NCBI GenBank assembly: GCA_025356295.1
Contig: JANXUJ010000064.1
Span: 1 to 39,950 of the forward strand
Direction: 5' to 3'
DNA from: Cyanobacteriota bacterium
GTDB taxonomy: Bacteria > Cyanobacteriota > Cyanobacteriia > Pseudanabaenales > Pseudanabaenaceae
DNA: 39,950 bases
Part shown: piece by piece, positions 26,908 to 36,248 of the stretch
How positions within the stretch are numbered: the stretch's first letter is position 1
Layout: every line of letters begins with the position of its first letter
Made by a program: the position numbers and the translations under genes
Notes under the pieces: generated by a model
Seen by the model: the letters and a program-made list of their open reading frames with translations, nothing else
Database searches by the model: none
What the model was told of the DNA's origin: nothing

Positions 26908-27693
26908 ATGACTGAAACCTCAAAAGACCCTTCGCAATTTTTTTATATATTCGACATTGATGGCGTGATTCGTGATGTGTCAGGTTCGTATCGCCGCGCA
27001 TTAGCGGATACAGTCGAGCATTTTACCGATAGTTCAAACCGCCCCACATCTGAAGAAATTGATGAAATGAAGGCTGAGGGAATTTGGAACAATGACTGGG
27101 AAGCATCGCAGGAACTAATCAAGAGATATTTGCATGGATTAGGGCAGGAAATGCCGATATCTTATGAGGCGATCGTAGAATTTTTTCAGGGGCAGTATCG
27201 AGGTGTTGATCGCGATCGCTGGGATGGCTATATTACAACTGAGCCTTTGATTGCCACAACTGAGTATTTTCAAGAATTAACGATCGCAGGAATTGGCTGG
27301 GGATTTTTTAGTGGGGCGACTCGAGCTTCGGCTGGTTATGTATTAAAGCGTTTAGCGATCGCTAATCCTGTGCTGATCGCGATGGAAGATGCGGCTGGAA
27401 AACCTGATCCGAGTGGGCTATTGCTAGCTGTGAAGCAACTTGAGAGTAAGCACAGTAAGTCACCGATCGCAGTGGTGTATGTGGGGGACACGGTGGCGGA
27501 TATGCTGACGGTGGTTAGGGCGCGGACTTATGATCTTAGTTATAAGTATGTTGCAGTTGGTGTGATCCCACCGCATGTGCAGCAGGATTTGCGCGATCGC
27601 TATGCAGCTTTGCTCAAAGAGAATGGCGCAGATATTGTTTTAAATAGCGTTTTAGAGCTAACGCCTCAGCTTAATTTATGGCAATTGCTTTAA
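26908..27693 (+). CDS. HAD-superfamily hydrolase, subfamily IA (TIGR01548-like)
   Basis: 261 residues. Motif I is FDIDGVIRDVSG with the nucleophile Asp near residue 16. Motif II is FFSGATRAS. The motif III lysine lies in EDAAGKPDPSG, and the motif IV acidic pair in VYVGDTVADML. The overall arrangement fits the HAD IA group that is well represented in cyanobacteria as a hypothetical phosphatase. The substrate is unknown. It is divergent from PSRP-3 by 66 bases. Confidence 0.85.
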   Translation: MTETSKDPSQFFYIFDIDGVIRDVSGSYRRALADTVEHFTDSSNRPTSEEIDEMKAEGIWNNDWEASQELIKRYLHGLGQEMPISYEAIVEFFQGQYRGVDRDRWDGYITTEPLIATTEYFQELTIAGIGWGFFSGATRASAGYVLKRLAIANPVLIAMEDAAGKPDPSGLLLAVKQLESKHSKSPIAVVYVGDTVADMLTVVRARTYDLSYKYVAVGVIPPHVQQDLRDRYAALLKENGADIVLNSVLELTPQLNLWQLL

Positions 27694-27694
27694 G

Positions 27695-27751
27695 AACCAA
27701 ATAATTTTATAAAAGCCTTACTTCGCAAGGCTTTTATAAAATTATTTGGTT
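27695..27751 (+). terminator. Perfect 25-bp stem hairpin after the HAD gene
   Basis: Arms 27695-27719 and 27727-27751 are perfectly complementary, loop ACTTCGC. The motif CAAAGCGTTATAT follows at 27764-27776, before ycf54. Confidence 0.7.
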
Positions 27752-27814
27752 TTAGTGAGAGCGCAAAGCGTTATATTTAATTTTTAAGAATTTTAAAGTA
27801 AAAAATAAATCTTT

Positions 27815-28156
27815 ATGTCAGAGTCCAAGCAATATTATTTTGTCGCCGCTAGCCGTAAATATCTGTGTGAAGACGAAGGAAAACCTTTGCGTGAGACTTT
27901 ATCAGAGCGCCGCCGCAATTTTGAGGCGCGCAATATCGAGATTAACTTTTGGTTAGTTGAGCAACCTGCTTTCTTAGAAGCGCCTGAAATGGCAAGTATC
28001 AAAAAGCAAATTCCTCAACCTGCGGCAGCGATCATAACTACAGACGCAAATACAATGCGTTGGCTAAAGTTACGGCTTGAATTTGTGGTGTCGGGCGAGT
28101 TCACCGCGCCTACTGCATCGATTCCAGAGCCTTTGGCATCTTTGGCAACTGTTTAA
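27815..28156 (+). CDS. ycf54: Ycf54, Mg-protoporphyrin IX monomethyl ester cyclase accessory protein
   Basis: 113 residues. The sequence (YYFVAASRKYLCEDEGKPLR, ERRRNFEARNIEINFWLVEQPAFL, WLKLRLEFVVSGEFTAP) matches Ycf54/DUF2488. In cyanobacteria and plants Ycf54 binds the aerobic cyclase AcsF/CycI and is needed for normal formation of the fifth ring of chlorophyll. The start has no strong ribosome-binding site. A phosphatase gene starts 32 bases after its stop, but a functional link is not implied. Confidence 0.93.
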   Translation: MSESKQYYFVAASRKYLCEDEGKPLRETLSERRRNFEARNIEINFWLVEQPAFLEAPEMASIKKQIPQPAAAIITTDANTMRWLKLRLEFVVSGEFTAPTASIPEPLASLATV

Positions 28157-28188
28157 TAATACTGCCCTGTAAATACACTGTAGATATT

Positions 28189-29058
28189 GTGGTTAGAGCT
28201 TTTCGCAATCAAGATATTTTTGGTTTGCGTACTCAGTATGAGTATGCAAATTTTGGGTTTAAGGCGATCGCACATAGCAGTAATCGCAAATATGGCGATC
28301 GCCTTTTGTACGATGTGAAATATGACCCTATTTCAAAACCGAAAAGCTCATTAAGTTTTGATCTGATCCAAAGTTTTGTCGTGCAGAAAGCAGGTAATGC
28401 GATCGCTGAATGTGAAGATATCTGGCAAAAAGTAGAACGTGATCATAAAATAGCGATCGCCCTATCCGATGGCGCAACTGAGTCTTCGTTTGCCCGTGAA
28501 TGGGCTAAAGAGTTAGTTAATACTTTTGTAAATCGTGACGGAGAGGATTGGTTATCGCCATTGCAGGTGACTTGGCAACAATGGCTAAAAAATCAAAATT
28601 TATCTTGGTTTGCTAAACGCAAAGCCGAAAAAGGTGCTTATGCGACTTTTTTGAGCTTAGAGATCAGGACTGATTTAAGTTGGCAAGCGCTTGCAGTTGG
28701 AGATTCTTGCTTATTTGTGGTGCGCGATCGCCATTTCCAAACAAGTTTCCCTTTACAAAATAGTTATGAATTTAATAATCGTCCTAAGCTAATTGGAACT
28801 CATGCGAAAGCTCAAAATATTAACTTTTTTAAAATCAATGGAAAAGCTCAAATAGGCGATCGCTTTTATTTGACGACAGATGCGATCGCTTGTTGGATTT
28901 TGCAACAAATAGAGTCCTTTCAAAATCCTTGGCTAAAGTTAGATCAAATTAGTTCGCAAGAGTTGTTCGCAAACTGGATAAACGAATTACGCGATCAACA
29001 CGCGATCGCCAATGACGATACAACATTGCTATGCCTAGAAATCCGTTCTAAATCATGA
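28189..29058 (+). CDS. PP2C-type protein phosphatase
   Basis: 289 residues from a GTG at 28189; the first 55 or so residues have no family signal, so the true start may lie further in. The PP2C metal-site motifs are present: IAIALSDGATESSFAREWA (DGA), an internal AVGDSCLFVVRD segment, RFYLTTDAIACWIL and the final NDDTTLLCLEI. It lacks the GDG motif of classical members, as does the atypical PphC-like branch. Its stop overlaps the start of the kinase gene by four bases (ATGA), pointing to a phosphatase-kinase pair acting on the same target. Confidence 0.85.
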   Translation: MVRAFRNQDIFGLRTQYEYANFGFKAIAHSSNRKYGDRLLYDVKYDPISKPKSSLSFDLIQSFVVQKAGNAIAECEDIWQKVERDHKIAIALSDGATESSFAREWAKELVNTFVNRDGEDWLSPLQVTWQQWLKNQNLSWFAKRKAEKGAYATFLSLEIRTDLSWQALAVGDSCLFVVRDRHFQTSFPLQNSYEFNNRPKLIGTHAKAQNINFFKINGKAQIGDRFYLTTDAIACWILQQIESFQNPWLKLDQISSQELFANWINELRDQHAIANDDTTLLCLEIRSKS

Positions 29059-30980
29059 TAGATATCCAGAACTGGCCCTTAAATATTGATTTCACGATCG
29101 CGGTACAAAATCCGCAACTCTGCTTTGCTGATCCTGATCTGAAGCAAGCAATCACGACTAAAAATTCACGCGGCAGAGTGCTGCTCTGGTCAGGCAACTT
29201 CGCCACTGTCTATAAACTAACCAATAAATTATCGACAGGAGATCGCGCATGGGCGGTACGCTGCTTTACGCGAACCCCACAATCAGATGTCCAACATAGA
29301 TATAAATTAATTAGTGAATATCTCAGTCAACATCAGACTTCTTATCTAGTTAATTTTGAATTTCTATCTCAAGGAATTTTGGTTAAAGGAGAATGGTATC
29401 CAATCCTGAAAATGGATTGGGTAGAAGGAGTAGAAATAGATCGCTATATTGGTGAATATATCGATGATTCGCAAGTGTTGTTACGTTTAGATCGACAGCT
29501 AAAACGACTACAAAGAGATTTACAAAAGATCGGAATTGCTCATGGTGATTTGCAACATGGGAATATTATGATCGATGATGAGGGAGAGATTAAACTTGTG
29601 GACTATGATGGAATGTATGTTCCTGCTTTGCAAGGGAATCCACCCTCGGAAATTGGTCATCCCAACTATCAACCACCAAGGCGATCAGCTAAAGATTTTA
29701 GCGATCGCCTAGATGACTTTTCTTTTGCTGTAATTTCTCTATCGCTGCGTGCTTTGGCAATTGAGCCAAAACTTTGGGAAACTTTTCATGAAGACAATAA
29801 AAATCTGATTTTCCGTCAAAATGATTTTCAAGAGCCTAAGTTGTCACCTGTATTTCAAGCGATCGCCCAAATTTCTGATGATGAGATTCGGGATTTAAGC
29901 GATCGCTTAATTGATCGATGTCATGGCAAAGATCGCATTGAAATAAAAGAACAAAAATCAAAATTTGTAGTTCCGCTGCCTAATTCATTTTTATTATTTG
30001 GTATATTTCTATTAGCTCTATTAGCTACTGGCAGTCTTTTATTGCTTTCAAAGAAAAATCAACCAGTTATCAAAACCCTAGAAGTTCCAATTATAAGTTC
30101 ACCAACTCCTATTAGTTCAACTGCTCCTGTTGCTTCATCAACTCCAAAATTAACCCCAATTACAGCGGTTAGCTTACTGGCTAAATACGCCGAAGGTCAA
30201 AGAGATTTTCGATATATTCAGCTGACAGGCGCTCAAGGCGATCGCTTACAAGGTCAGGATTTGCGAAATATTAATCTCAGTGGTTCAGTTATAGAACGTG
30301 TTGATTTACGGCAAGTAATCTTCAAAAATGCTAACTTGAATGGAATAAAGCTGGTTAAAGTCGATCTTCGAGGTGCAGATTTAAGTAATTCCAGCTTAAT
30401 TGATGCGAATTTAGCATTCTCTAATCTATCCGAAGCAAATCTATCTCAAGCTAATTTATTGCGGGCAAATCTATCTCAAGCTAAGCTAGGCTCAGTAATT
30501 TTGCAAAAAGCTGAGTTGATGAAGTCAAACCTCAGTGAAGCCGATCTCAGTTTGGCAAATCTCAATGGTGCAAATTTAGTTTTAGCAAATCTTCGCAAAG
30601 CCAATCTAGTTAAAGCAAATCTCAGGGATAGCAACTTAGCAGCGGCAAATCTTAGTGAGGCGATCTTAGATGGAGCCGATTTGGCAGCCGCAGACATGCG
30701 ATCAGCTGAACTTCACTTAACCAATCTCTCAAATGCAAATCTAAGCTCAACAAACTTGACAGCTGCGAAACTAATTTTGATTGAGTTTGCGGGTACAAAT
30801 CTCAACGGTGCAAATTTTCGTAATGCGATCGTGGAAAATATTGGTAGTATCGAGTCCGCAGATTTTACTAATGTGTCAAATCTATCGTCTAATCTCCGAA
30901 AATATTTCTGTTCTTTAGCCTCTGGCAACATTGCTGACACTGGGAACTCAACAAAATCAACTCTCAACTGTGGATTTTAA
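29055..30980 (+). CDS. Kinase-like / transmembrane / pentapeptide-repeat fusion protein
   Basis: 641 residues. Residues about 30-280 form a protein-kinase-like domain, with a glycine-poor nucleotide loop (SGNFATVYKL), a catalytic loop HGDLQHGNI near 163-171 (Asp165) and a DFG-like LVDYDGM near 184-190. A single membrane helix lies at about 313-335 (FLLFGIFLLALLATGSLLLL), then a Ser/Thr/Pro linker. From about 390 to 600 there are some forty pentapeptide units of A(N/D)LXX type, which fold as a right-handed beta helix. The kinase is cytoplasmic and the repeat domain is on the far side of the membrane or lies along it. It overlaps the PP2C gene by four bases. Confidence 0.88.
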   Translation: MIDIQNWPLNIDFTIAVQNPQLCFADPDLKQAITTKNSRGRVLLWSGNFATVYKLTNKLSTGDRAWAVRCFTRTPQSDVQHRYKLISEYLSQHQTSYLVNFEFLSQGILVKGEWYPILKMDWVEGVEIDRYIGEYIDDSQVLLRLDRQLKRLQRDLQKIGIAHGDLQHGNIMIDDEGEIKLVDYDGMYVPALQGNPPSEIGHPNYQPPRRSAKDFSDRLDDFSFAVISLSLRALAIEPKLWETFHEDNKNLIFRQNDFQEPKLSPVFQAIAQISDDEIRDLSDRLIDRCHGKDRIEIKEQKSKFVVPLPNSFLLFGIFLLALLATGSLLLLSKKNQPVIKTLEVPIISSPTPISSTAPVASSTPKLTPITAVSLLAKYAEGQRDFRYIQLTGAQGDRLQGQDLRNINLSGSVIERVDLRQVIFKNANLNGIKLVKVDLRGADLSNSSLIDANLAFSNLSEANLSQANLLRANLSQAKLGSVILQKAELMKSNLSEADLSLANLNGANLVLANLRKANLVKANLRDSNLAAANLSEAILDGADLAAADMRSAELHLTNLSNANLSSTNLTAAKLILIEFAGTNLNGANFRNAIVENIGSIESADFTNVSNLSSNLRKYFCSLASGNIADTGNSTKSTLNCGF

Positions 30981-31111
30981 TTAGGCTATACGTTGACCCA
31001 AATAAAGAGTAAAATCAGTATGGATGGCGAAAATCGTCAAAATTAATACTTAAATATCAACTCTTAGCAATTTACTGCTAGTCTAAAAATCGCGAAAAGA
31101 GTATTACCGCA

Positions 31112-31834
31112 ATGATTGAAGAAGAAAACATATTAAGTTCTGACGACCTCATCGACGAAGATGATGAAGTACTTGAGGCACGGTTACAACAACTGGCTAC
31201 TGAAGACTCGAACGAAGAAGAGTTGAAATCAGCAGACGGCACTCAGCCAACTGCAACAACCAAACCCGAAGAAAGTAAAGCGAATGTTGCCGCAGCCGCT
31301 ACGCTAGAAAAAATCAATGGTCTGATCGCTGAGTCAACCACTCTGAAAGAGCAGTTAGACGATCGCAAGCAGCAGTACTTAAGGCTATATGCCGATTTTG
31401 AGAACTTTCGCAAGCGTACCGAACGTGATAAGGAAGAGCAAGAAGGCACGATTACAGGCAAAATACTTAAAAAAATCTTGCCAGTAGTTGATGATTTTGA
31501 GCGAGCGCAGTTACAAATATCTCCTAAAACTGATGGTGAAGCATCGATTCACAAAAGTTATCAGTCAGTTTACAAGCAATTGCTGAAATGCCTCAAAGAA
31601 ACAGGTGTAGTCAGGATGGAATGCGTTGGTCAAGAATTTGACCCCAACTTTCATGAAGCGATCATGCAAGAGCCATCGCCTGAATATGACGAAGGCTTAA
31701 TCATTGAAGAATTGCGTCCTGGCTATATGGTCAGTGACGATCGCGTGTTGCGTCATTCACTGGTCAAAGTATCTTCGGGCAAAGTGGATGGTGACGAAAA
31801 TGCATCGAATACTGGTTCTGGAGAGGCTAGTTAA
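31112..31834 (+). CDS. grpE: Nucleotide exchange factor GrpE
   Basis: 240 residues. An acidic disordered N-terminus leads into a long coiled coil (QLDDRKQQYLRLYADFENFRKRTERDKEE) and the beta wing with VVRMECVGQEFDPNFHEAIM and EELRPGYMVSDDRVLRHSLVKVS, the GrpE signature. It opens the DnaK nucleotide site and sits upstream of dnaK2 as in many cyanobacteria. I see no CIRCE element before it; a short palindrome (TAGCA..TGCTA at about 31065-31080) is the only symmetric feature. Confidence 0.95.
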   Translation: MIEEENILSSDDLIDEDDEVLEARLQQLATEDSNEEELKSADGTQPTATTKPEESKANVAAAATLEKINGLIAESTTLKEQLDDRKQQYLRLYADFENFRKRTERDKEEQEGTITGKILKKILPVVDDFERAQLQISPKTDGEASIHKSYQSVYKQLLKCLKETGVVRMECVGQEFDPNFHEAIMQEPSPEYDEGLIIEELRPGYMVSDDRVLRHSLVKVSSGKVDGDENASNTGSGEAS

Positions 31835-31849
31835 TTAAGATTTCTAGAT

Positions 31850-31890
31850 GCATTTAAGGAGATGCGATCGCGATTGCATCTCCTTAATGC
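31850..31890 (+). terminator. Hairpin between grpE and dnaK
   Basis: GCATTTAAGGAGATGC (31850-31865) pairs with GCATCTCCTTAATGC (31876-31890) with one bulged T, around a loop carrying GCGATCGC. There is no strong T-run, so it may attenuate rather than end transcription into dnaK. Confidence 0.55.
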
Positions 31891-31994
31891 TACTCAAGCA
31901 TTATAAAAAATATTTTTGCAAAGTCTTATTAATGTAGATTATTTGAAATTCATTAAGCTAAACTTTTAAAAAGCTTTTAACGGAACTAGCGATT

Positions 31995-33854
31995 ATGTCG
32001 AAAGTAATTGGGATCGACTTGGGTACGACAAACAGCTGTGTTTCAGTTTTAGAAGGCGGTAAGCCTGTTGTCATTTCTAGTGCAGAAGGGGGGCGGACTA
32101 CGCCGAGTATTGTCGCCTTTGTCAAAGATAGCAGCGAGAGGATCGTGGGTCAGGTTGCCAAACGTCAATCTGTGACCAACTCCGTCAATACGGTTTATAG
32201 CATCAAACGCTTTATCGGGCGAAGCTGGGACGAAACCGAACAAGAGCGCGGTCGGGTTCCCTACACTGCGGTCAAAGGTAAAGATCAGACCGTTGATGTC
32301 CAGATCGGCGATCGCGCTTATACACCTCAAGAAATCTCGGCGATGATCTTGCAAAAGCTAAAGCAAGATGCTGAAAACTATCTCGGTGAAGAAGTCACTC
32401 AGGCAGTAATTACCGTTCCCGCCTATTTTACCGATACGCAGCGTCAAGCCACAAAAGACGCTGGGGCAATTTCGGGTATGGAAGTTTTACGGATTGTCAA
32501 TGAGCCAACTGCCGCCGCACTAGCCTATGGACTAGATAAGCAAGATCAAGATCAGATTGTTTTAGTATTTGACCTCGGCGGCGGTACATTCGATGTATCG
32601 GTTTTGCAGCTTGGCGATGGCATTTTTGAGGTTAAGGCAACTTCGGGAAATAATCATCTTGGTGGTGATGACTTTGACGCAGTAATTGTCGATTGGCTAG
32701 TTGCCGACTTTAAGCAAAAAGAAGGTATCGACTTAACTGCTGATAAAACCGCTTTGCAAAGACTCAAGGAAGCTGCCGAAAAAGCCAAAATCGAATTATC
32801 TAGCGCCCCTTCAACTTTGATCAGCTTGCCATTTATTGCCGCTGATGCTACGGGACCGAAAACGATCGAGCTAGACTTTACGCGTTCCAAATTTGATGAG
32901 ATTACGGCGGCTCTGGTTAAAGCGACTCTTGAGCCGACTGCTCAAGCGCTTAAAGATGCAGGGTTATTACCTAAAGAAATTAATCGGATTATTTTAGTTG
33001 GTGGCTCCACGCGGATTCCTTCGGTGCAAGATGCGATCGCTAGATTTTTTGACGGTAAGAAACCTGATCAGTCGGTAAATCCTGATGAAGCGGTAGCGAT
33101 CGGCGCAGCTGTGCAAGCAGGAATTTTAGGTGGCGAAGTTAAGGACTTATTATTGCTTGACGTAATCCCTCTGTCGATCGGACTGGAAACACAAGGTGGT
33201 GTATTTACTAAAAACTTAGAACGCAACACCACCATTCCCACTAGCAAAGCGCAAATTTTCTCGACTGCGGTTGATAATCAAGGCGCGGTCGAAATCCATG
33301 TCTTGCAAGGCGAACGAGCGATGGCAAAGGACAACAAAAGTCTCGGCAAATTTGAGCTAGAGGGTATCCGTCCCGCACCGCGTGGTATTCCTCAGATCGA
33401 GGTTTCCTTTGACATTGATGCTAACGGTATTCTCAAGGTATCAGCGCGCGATATTGATACGGGAGTCGAGCAGAGTATCAGTATCACGAATACAGGTGGC
33501 TTGAGCCCTAGCGAAATCGAGAGAATGCGGATGGAGGCAGAAGTTTATTCTGATGAAGATTCGGCACGCCGCGAACTTGCGAATATGCGTAACCAAGCAT
33601 CTAATCTCATTCGCACTGTTGAAGAAATTCTCAGGGACAATGGTCCATCAGTGATCACGACAAGTTTGCGTGAACCCACGCTCAAAAATATGGAAGCGCT
33701 CAAAAACTTGTTTGAGTCAGAAGAAGCAACTTACGAAGACATCCAAATTGCAATCAAGCCATTACAGCAGTCTTTGTTTGATGTTACTCAAACAGTCGAA
33801 AAATACTCTCAAGTCGAGCGAGTCAAACAAAAGCCTAGCGACAGTCTAGAATAG
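31995..33854 (+). CDS. dnaK: Hsp70 chaperone DnaK (DnaK2 type)
   Basis: 619 residues. The ATPase domain carries [42 protein letters not shown] and the [14 protein letters not shown] signature. The substrate domain has [20 protein letters not shown] and the VLQGER segment. The N-terminal part resembles the stress-responsive cyanobacterial DnaK2. The C-terminus ends with basic KQKPSDSLE, without the acidic tail often seen in DnaK2 proteins, so the lid tail is short. Cyanobacteria often have dnaJ next; here accD follows after a terminator. Confidence 0.95.
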   Translation: MSKVIGIDLGTTNSCVSVLEGGKPVVISSAEGGRTTPSIVAFVKDSSERIVGQVAKRQSVTNSVNTVYSIKRFIGRSWDETEQERGRVPYTAVKGKDQTVDVQIGDRAYTPQEISAMILQKLKQDAENYLGEEVTQAVITVPAYFTDTQRQATKDAGAISGMEVLRIVNEPTAAALAYGLDKQDQDQIVLVFDLGGGTFDVSVLQLGDGIFEVKATSGNNHLGGDDFDAVIVDWLVADFKQKEGIDLTADKTALQRLKEAAEKAKIELSSAPSTLISLPFIAADATGPKTIELDFTRSKFDEITAALVKATLEPTAQALKDAGLLPKEINRIILVGGSTRIPSVQDAIARFFDGKKPDQSVNPDEAVAIGAAVQAGILGGEVKDLLLLDVIPLSIGLETQGGVFTKNLERNTTIPTSKAQIFSTAVDNQGAVEIHVLQGERAMAKDNKSLGKFELEGIRPAPRGIPQIEVSFDIDANGILKVSARDIDTGVEQSISITNTGGLSPSEIERMRMEAEVYSDEDSARRELANMRNQASNLIRTVEEILRDNGPSVITTSLREPTLKNMEALKNLFESEEATYEDIQIAIKPLQQSLFDVTQTVEKYSQVERVKQKPSDSLE

Positions 33855-33864
33855 CTAAAACAAT

Positions 33865-33891
33865 AAAAAAGGGTGCTTCGCACTCTTTTTT
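33865..33891 (+). terminator. Intrinsic terminator of dnaK
   Basis: AAAAAAGGGTGC pairs with GCACTCTTTTTT (one G-T position) around TTC (33877-33879), with a T-run. On the minus strand the apex reads GC-GAA-GC. CAAAGCGTTATAT follows at 33908-33920, upstream of accD. Confidence 0.85.
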
Positions 33892-34010
33892 ATTCGGCTC
33901 TAGAGTCCAAAGCGTTATATGATGGCACATCTGTAGATGTATTCTTTGTTACAGTTGTTGGCTTTTGAATACTCACAACTGCATACTTATTTTATAAACC
34001 GTGAGTCACT

Positions 34011-34985
34011 ATGTCACTGTTTGATTGGTTTGCTGAAACGCGATCGCGCGCAAGTGAAGCATATTACCGCAAAACTCCTAATCTCAATCAAAACTCTCAA
34101 GAACGTGAAATTCCCGATGGTTTGTGGCACAAATGCTCTAGTTGCAGCGCCCTGACCTATGTCAAAGACTTAAAAACTAATTTGATGGTTTGTCCCGAAT
34201 GTGGTCATCACAATCAAGTCGATGCCTATGAACGCATTGCCCAACTAATTGATGCTGGCACATGGCAAGAGATGGATGCAGATTTGACTTCTTGTGATCC
34301 TCTGGGTTTCAAAGATCGTAAGCCTTATATTGATCGCATTAAAGAATATAAGCAAAAAACTGGTTTGAGTGATGGGGTGATCACGGGTACGGGCAAAATT
34401 GACGGCTGTGATGCAGCTCTGGCAGTGATGGATTTCCGCTTTATGGGCGGCAGTATGGGTTCGGTAGTTGGTGAAAAGATCACACGGATGTTAGAAACTG
34501 CTACTGCAAAACGTTTTCCTGCCTTGATATTTTGTGCGTCAGGTGGGGCGCGGATGCAGGAGGGGATTTTGAGCTTGATGCAAATGGCAAAAACTTCGGC
34601 AGCGTTAGAGCGGCATCGTCAAGCAAATTTGCTGTATATTCCTGTCTTAACGAATCCTACAACTGGCGGCGTAACGGCTAGCTTTGCGATGCTAGGCGAT
34701 ATTATTTTGGCTGAACCGAAAGCCTTAATCGGGTTTACAGGTCGGCGCGTGATCGAGCAAACCCTTAAGCAAAAAATTCCTGAAGGTTTTCAGTCGTCTG
34801 AGTATTTACTGGCTCACGGATTTGTAGACGCAGTTGTACCAAGAACTAAGCTGAAGCAAAATCTGTCGATGATTTTAAAAACGCATCAGCCGCATACTTT
34901 GATTGCAGATGATCGCCATCTTAAAGGTGCTGCCGAATCATTTGTCCCGATGATGTCTGATACCAAGCAAGCCTCTGAGTTGTAG
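34011..34985 (+). CDS. accD: Acetyl-CoA carboxylase carboxyltransferase subunit beta
   Basis: 324 residues. The N-terminal zinc ribbon has Cys42, Cys45, Cys61 and Cys64 ([17 protein letters not shown]). The carboxyltransferase core shows [43 protein letters not shown] and [18 protein letters not shown]. It transfers carboxyl from biotin to acetyl-CoA in fatty acid synthesis with AccA. The last 22 codons overlap the convergent nagA gene by 65 bases, and no terminator lies between the two, so each transcript should run antisense into the other. Confidence 0.96.
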   Translation: MSLFDWFAETRSRASEAYYRKTPNLNQNSQEREIPDGLWHKCSSCSALTYVKDLKTNLMVCPECGHHNQVDAYERIAQLIDAGTWQEMDADLTSCDPLGFKDRKPYIDRIKEYKQKTGLSDGVITGTGKIDGCDAALAVMDFRFMGGSMGSVVGEKITRMLETATAKRFPALIFCASGGARMQEGILSLMQMAKTSAALERHRQANLLYIPVLTNPTTGGVTASFAMLGDIILAEPKALIGFTGRRVIEQTLKQKIPEGFQSSEYLLAHGFVDAVVPRTKLKQNLSMILKTHQPHTLIADDRHLKGAAESFVPMMSDTKQASEL

Positions 34986-35916
34986 TGTCAAGCGCCATAT
35001 TTATCGCTAATCGTGGTGCAGCGATCACCAGATTAATCGCCTGAATTGGTTCACAAATTTGCCACTGCACCAGATTATTAACGCTATCTAGCAATGGAAC
35101 AGTCGTACCTGAGAGCGTGCCATCAAGCAACCGCGCTGTACCATTTTTGATTGTGATTTGGCGATTGTCCCAAGGATAAACCCCATCAGGCAATCCTATC
35201 GGTGCAAGCGCATCGCTAACTAAGAAAATTTTGCCTGTCATTCGATAAAGCAATTTAATCATTTGGGGCGAAACATGAACGCCATCAGCAATTAAGCCGC
35301 ACCAAACGCGATCGCTTAAAATTGCTTCGCCCAATAAACCCACATCGCGATGATGCAAACTCGGCATCGCATTAAAAGCATGAGTGACCATCGTTGCGCC
35401 CTGTGCGATCGCCCTTCTCGTTTGTGCAGCATTCGCGGTGGAGTGACCTAAGCTAACGATGATATTGCGATCGCATAAATATTCAATAGTTTTATCTGAT
35501 GGATCGAGTTCGGGCGCAAGGGTAATAATTTTAATGATTTCGGTGTAGTCGCCTAATAATTTTTTTAATGTATCGAGATTAAGCGGTAGTAGATGTTGCT
35601 GAGGATGCGCGCCACGCTTATCGGGATGTAAGAAAGAGCCTTCAAGATGTACGCCTAAGATTTTGGCTTGTAGGGAATCAGGATTTTGGTTTTGATAAGC
35701 GATCGCTTCGGCTAAAAAAAATAACGATCGGTGAAATTGCTCGATAGATGTAGTGACAAGGGTCGGCAAAAATCCATCAAGCCCCTGTTGATATAAAAAG
35801 CGACAAATTTCTGGTAACCTGCGGGCGCGATCGCGATTTAAATCATTAAAAGGAACTCCCAAAGCTCCATTAATTTGCAGGTCAATTGCCCCTTGCGAAA
35901 AACAAACAAATTGCAT
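34921..35916 (-). CDS. nagA: N-acetylglucosamine-6-phosphate deacetylase, short at the N-terminus
   Basis: 331 residues against about 380 for the family. The barrel begins at once with [14 protein letters not shown], where NagA proteins normally have a 50-60 residue beta-sandwich first. The metal and catalytic residues are present: Glu in VHLEGSFL, His in [12 protein letters not shown], His in [10 protein letters not shown] and Asp in [11 protein letters not shown]. It removes acetate from GlcNAc-6-phosphate in amino-sugar recycling. There is no room for the missing part: a hairpin and another gene begin 15 and 60 bases upstream. Either the start was lost by rearrangement or a frameshift removed it. 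The C-terminus overlaps accD by 65 bases but still looks like a NagA end ([11 protein letters not shown]). Confidence 0.85.
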   Translation of the reverse strand: MQFVCFSQGAIDLQINGALGVPFNDLNRDRARRLPEICRFLYQQGLDGFLPTLVTTSIEQFHRSLFFLAEAIAYQNQNPDSLQAKILGVHLEGSFLHPDKRGAHPQQHLLPLNLDTLKKLLGDYTEIIKIITLAPELDPSDKTIEYLCDRNIIVSLGHSTANAAQTRRAIAQGATMVTHAFNAMPSLHHRDVGLLGEAILSDRVWCGLIADGVHVSPQMIKLLYRMTGKIFLVSDALAPIGLPDGVYPWDNRQITIKNGTARLLDGTLSGTTVPLLDSVNNLVQWQICEPIQAINLVIAAPRLAINMALDTTTQRLAWYQTSSGQMIRQHL

Positions 35917-35930
35917 TTTGGATATTTACT

Positions 35931-35976
35931 GATTTTGTTTTCTTAACTTTAAGTCTAAAGTTAAGAAAACAAAATC
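35931..35976. terminator. Perfect 21-bp stem hairpin between MntA-like gene and nagA
   Basis: Arms 35931-35951 and 35956-35976 pair perfectly around AGTC. It touches the stop codon of the nucleotidyltransferase gene and lies 15 bases before nagA. It may end the toxin-antitoxin operon and mark the edge of the accessory patch. Confidence 0.65.
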
Positions 35977-36248
35977 TATATGTGCATTATGAGGGGATTG
36001 GCAATCGCCTCATAATGCACGACATCAAAAAAATATGGCAGTGGTTTCTCTTCGTTTAGACAATCAGCAAATCGCGCTGTAATTTCATAGGTTATGCGAT
36101 CGCCCTTTATCGCCAAATCCACATCAGAGTCTGTTTTGTAATTCCCCTTTGCCCGTGAGCCAAACAAGATTACTTCGATAATTTCAGGAAATTCCCGAAT
36201 CGCTTCATTGATATAAACAAAATCTCGCTCAATTAATCTATATTTCAT
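35976..36248 (-). CDS. mntA: MntA-type minimal nucleotidyltransferase antitoxin
   Basis: 90 residues. The nucleotidyltransferase motif is intact: FGSRAKGNYKTDSDVDLAIK, that is GS, ten residues, then DVD. In MntA/HepT systems this enzyme adds AMP to a tyrosine in the HepT RNase and silences it (established for the family). Its ATG overlaps the TGA of the upstream HepT remnant by four bases. The gene is fourth in a tightly packed minus-strand operon and appears functional, although its toxin is broken. Confidence 0.85.
   Translation of the reverse strand: MKYRLIERDFVYINEAIREFPEIIEVILFGSRAKGNYKTDSDVDLAIKGDRITYEITARFADCLNEEKPLPYFFDVVHYEAIANPLIMHI

Noticed and set aside
30476..30967. Two minus-strand frames opposite the pentapeptide domain
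   Set aside because: Their repetitive SLRFA-type sequence is the mirror of the A(N/D)LXX coding repeats.
28189..30980. Full TerY-phosphorylation triad
   Set aside because: No VWA-domain gene lies beside the phosphatase and kinase.
31000..31111. CIRCE heat-shock operator before grpE
   Set aside because: No TTAGCACTC-N9-GAGTGCTAA is present; only a short TAGCA/TGCTA symmetry.
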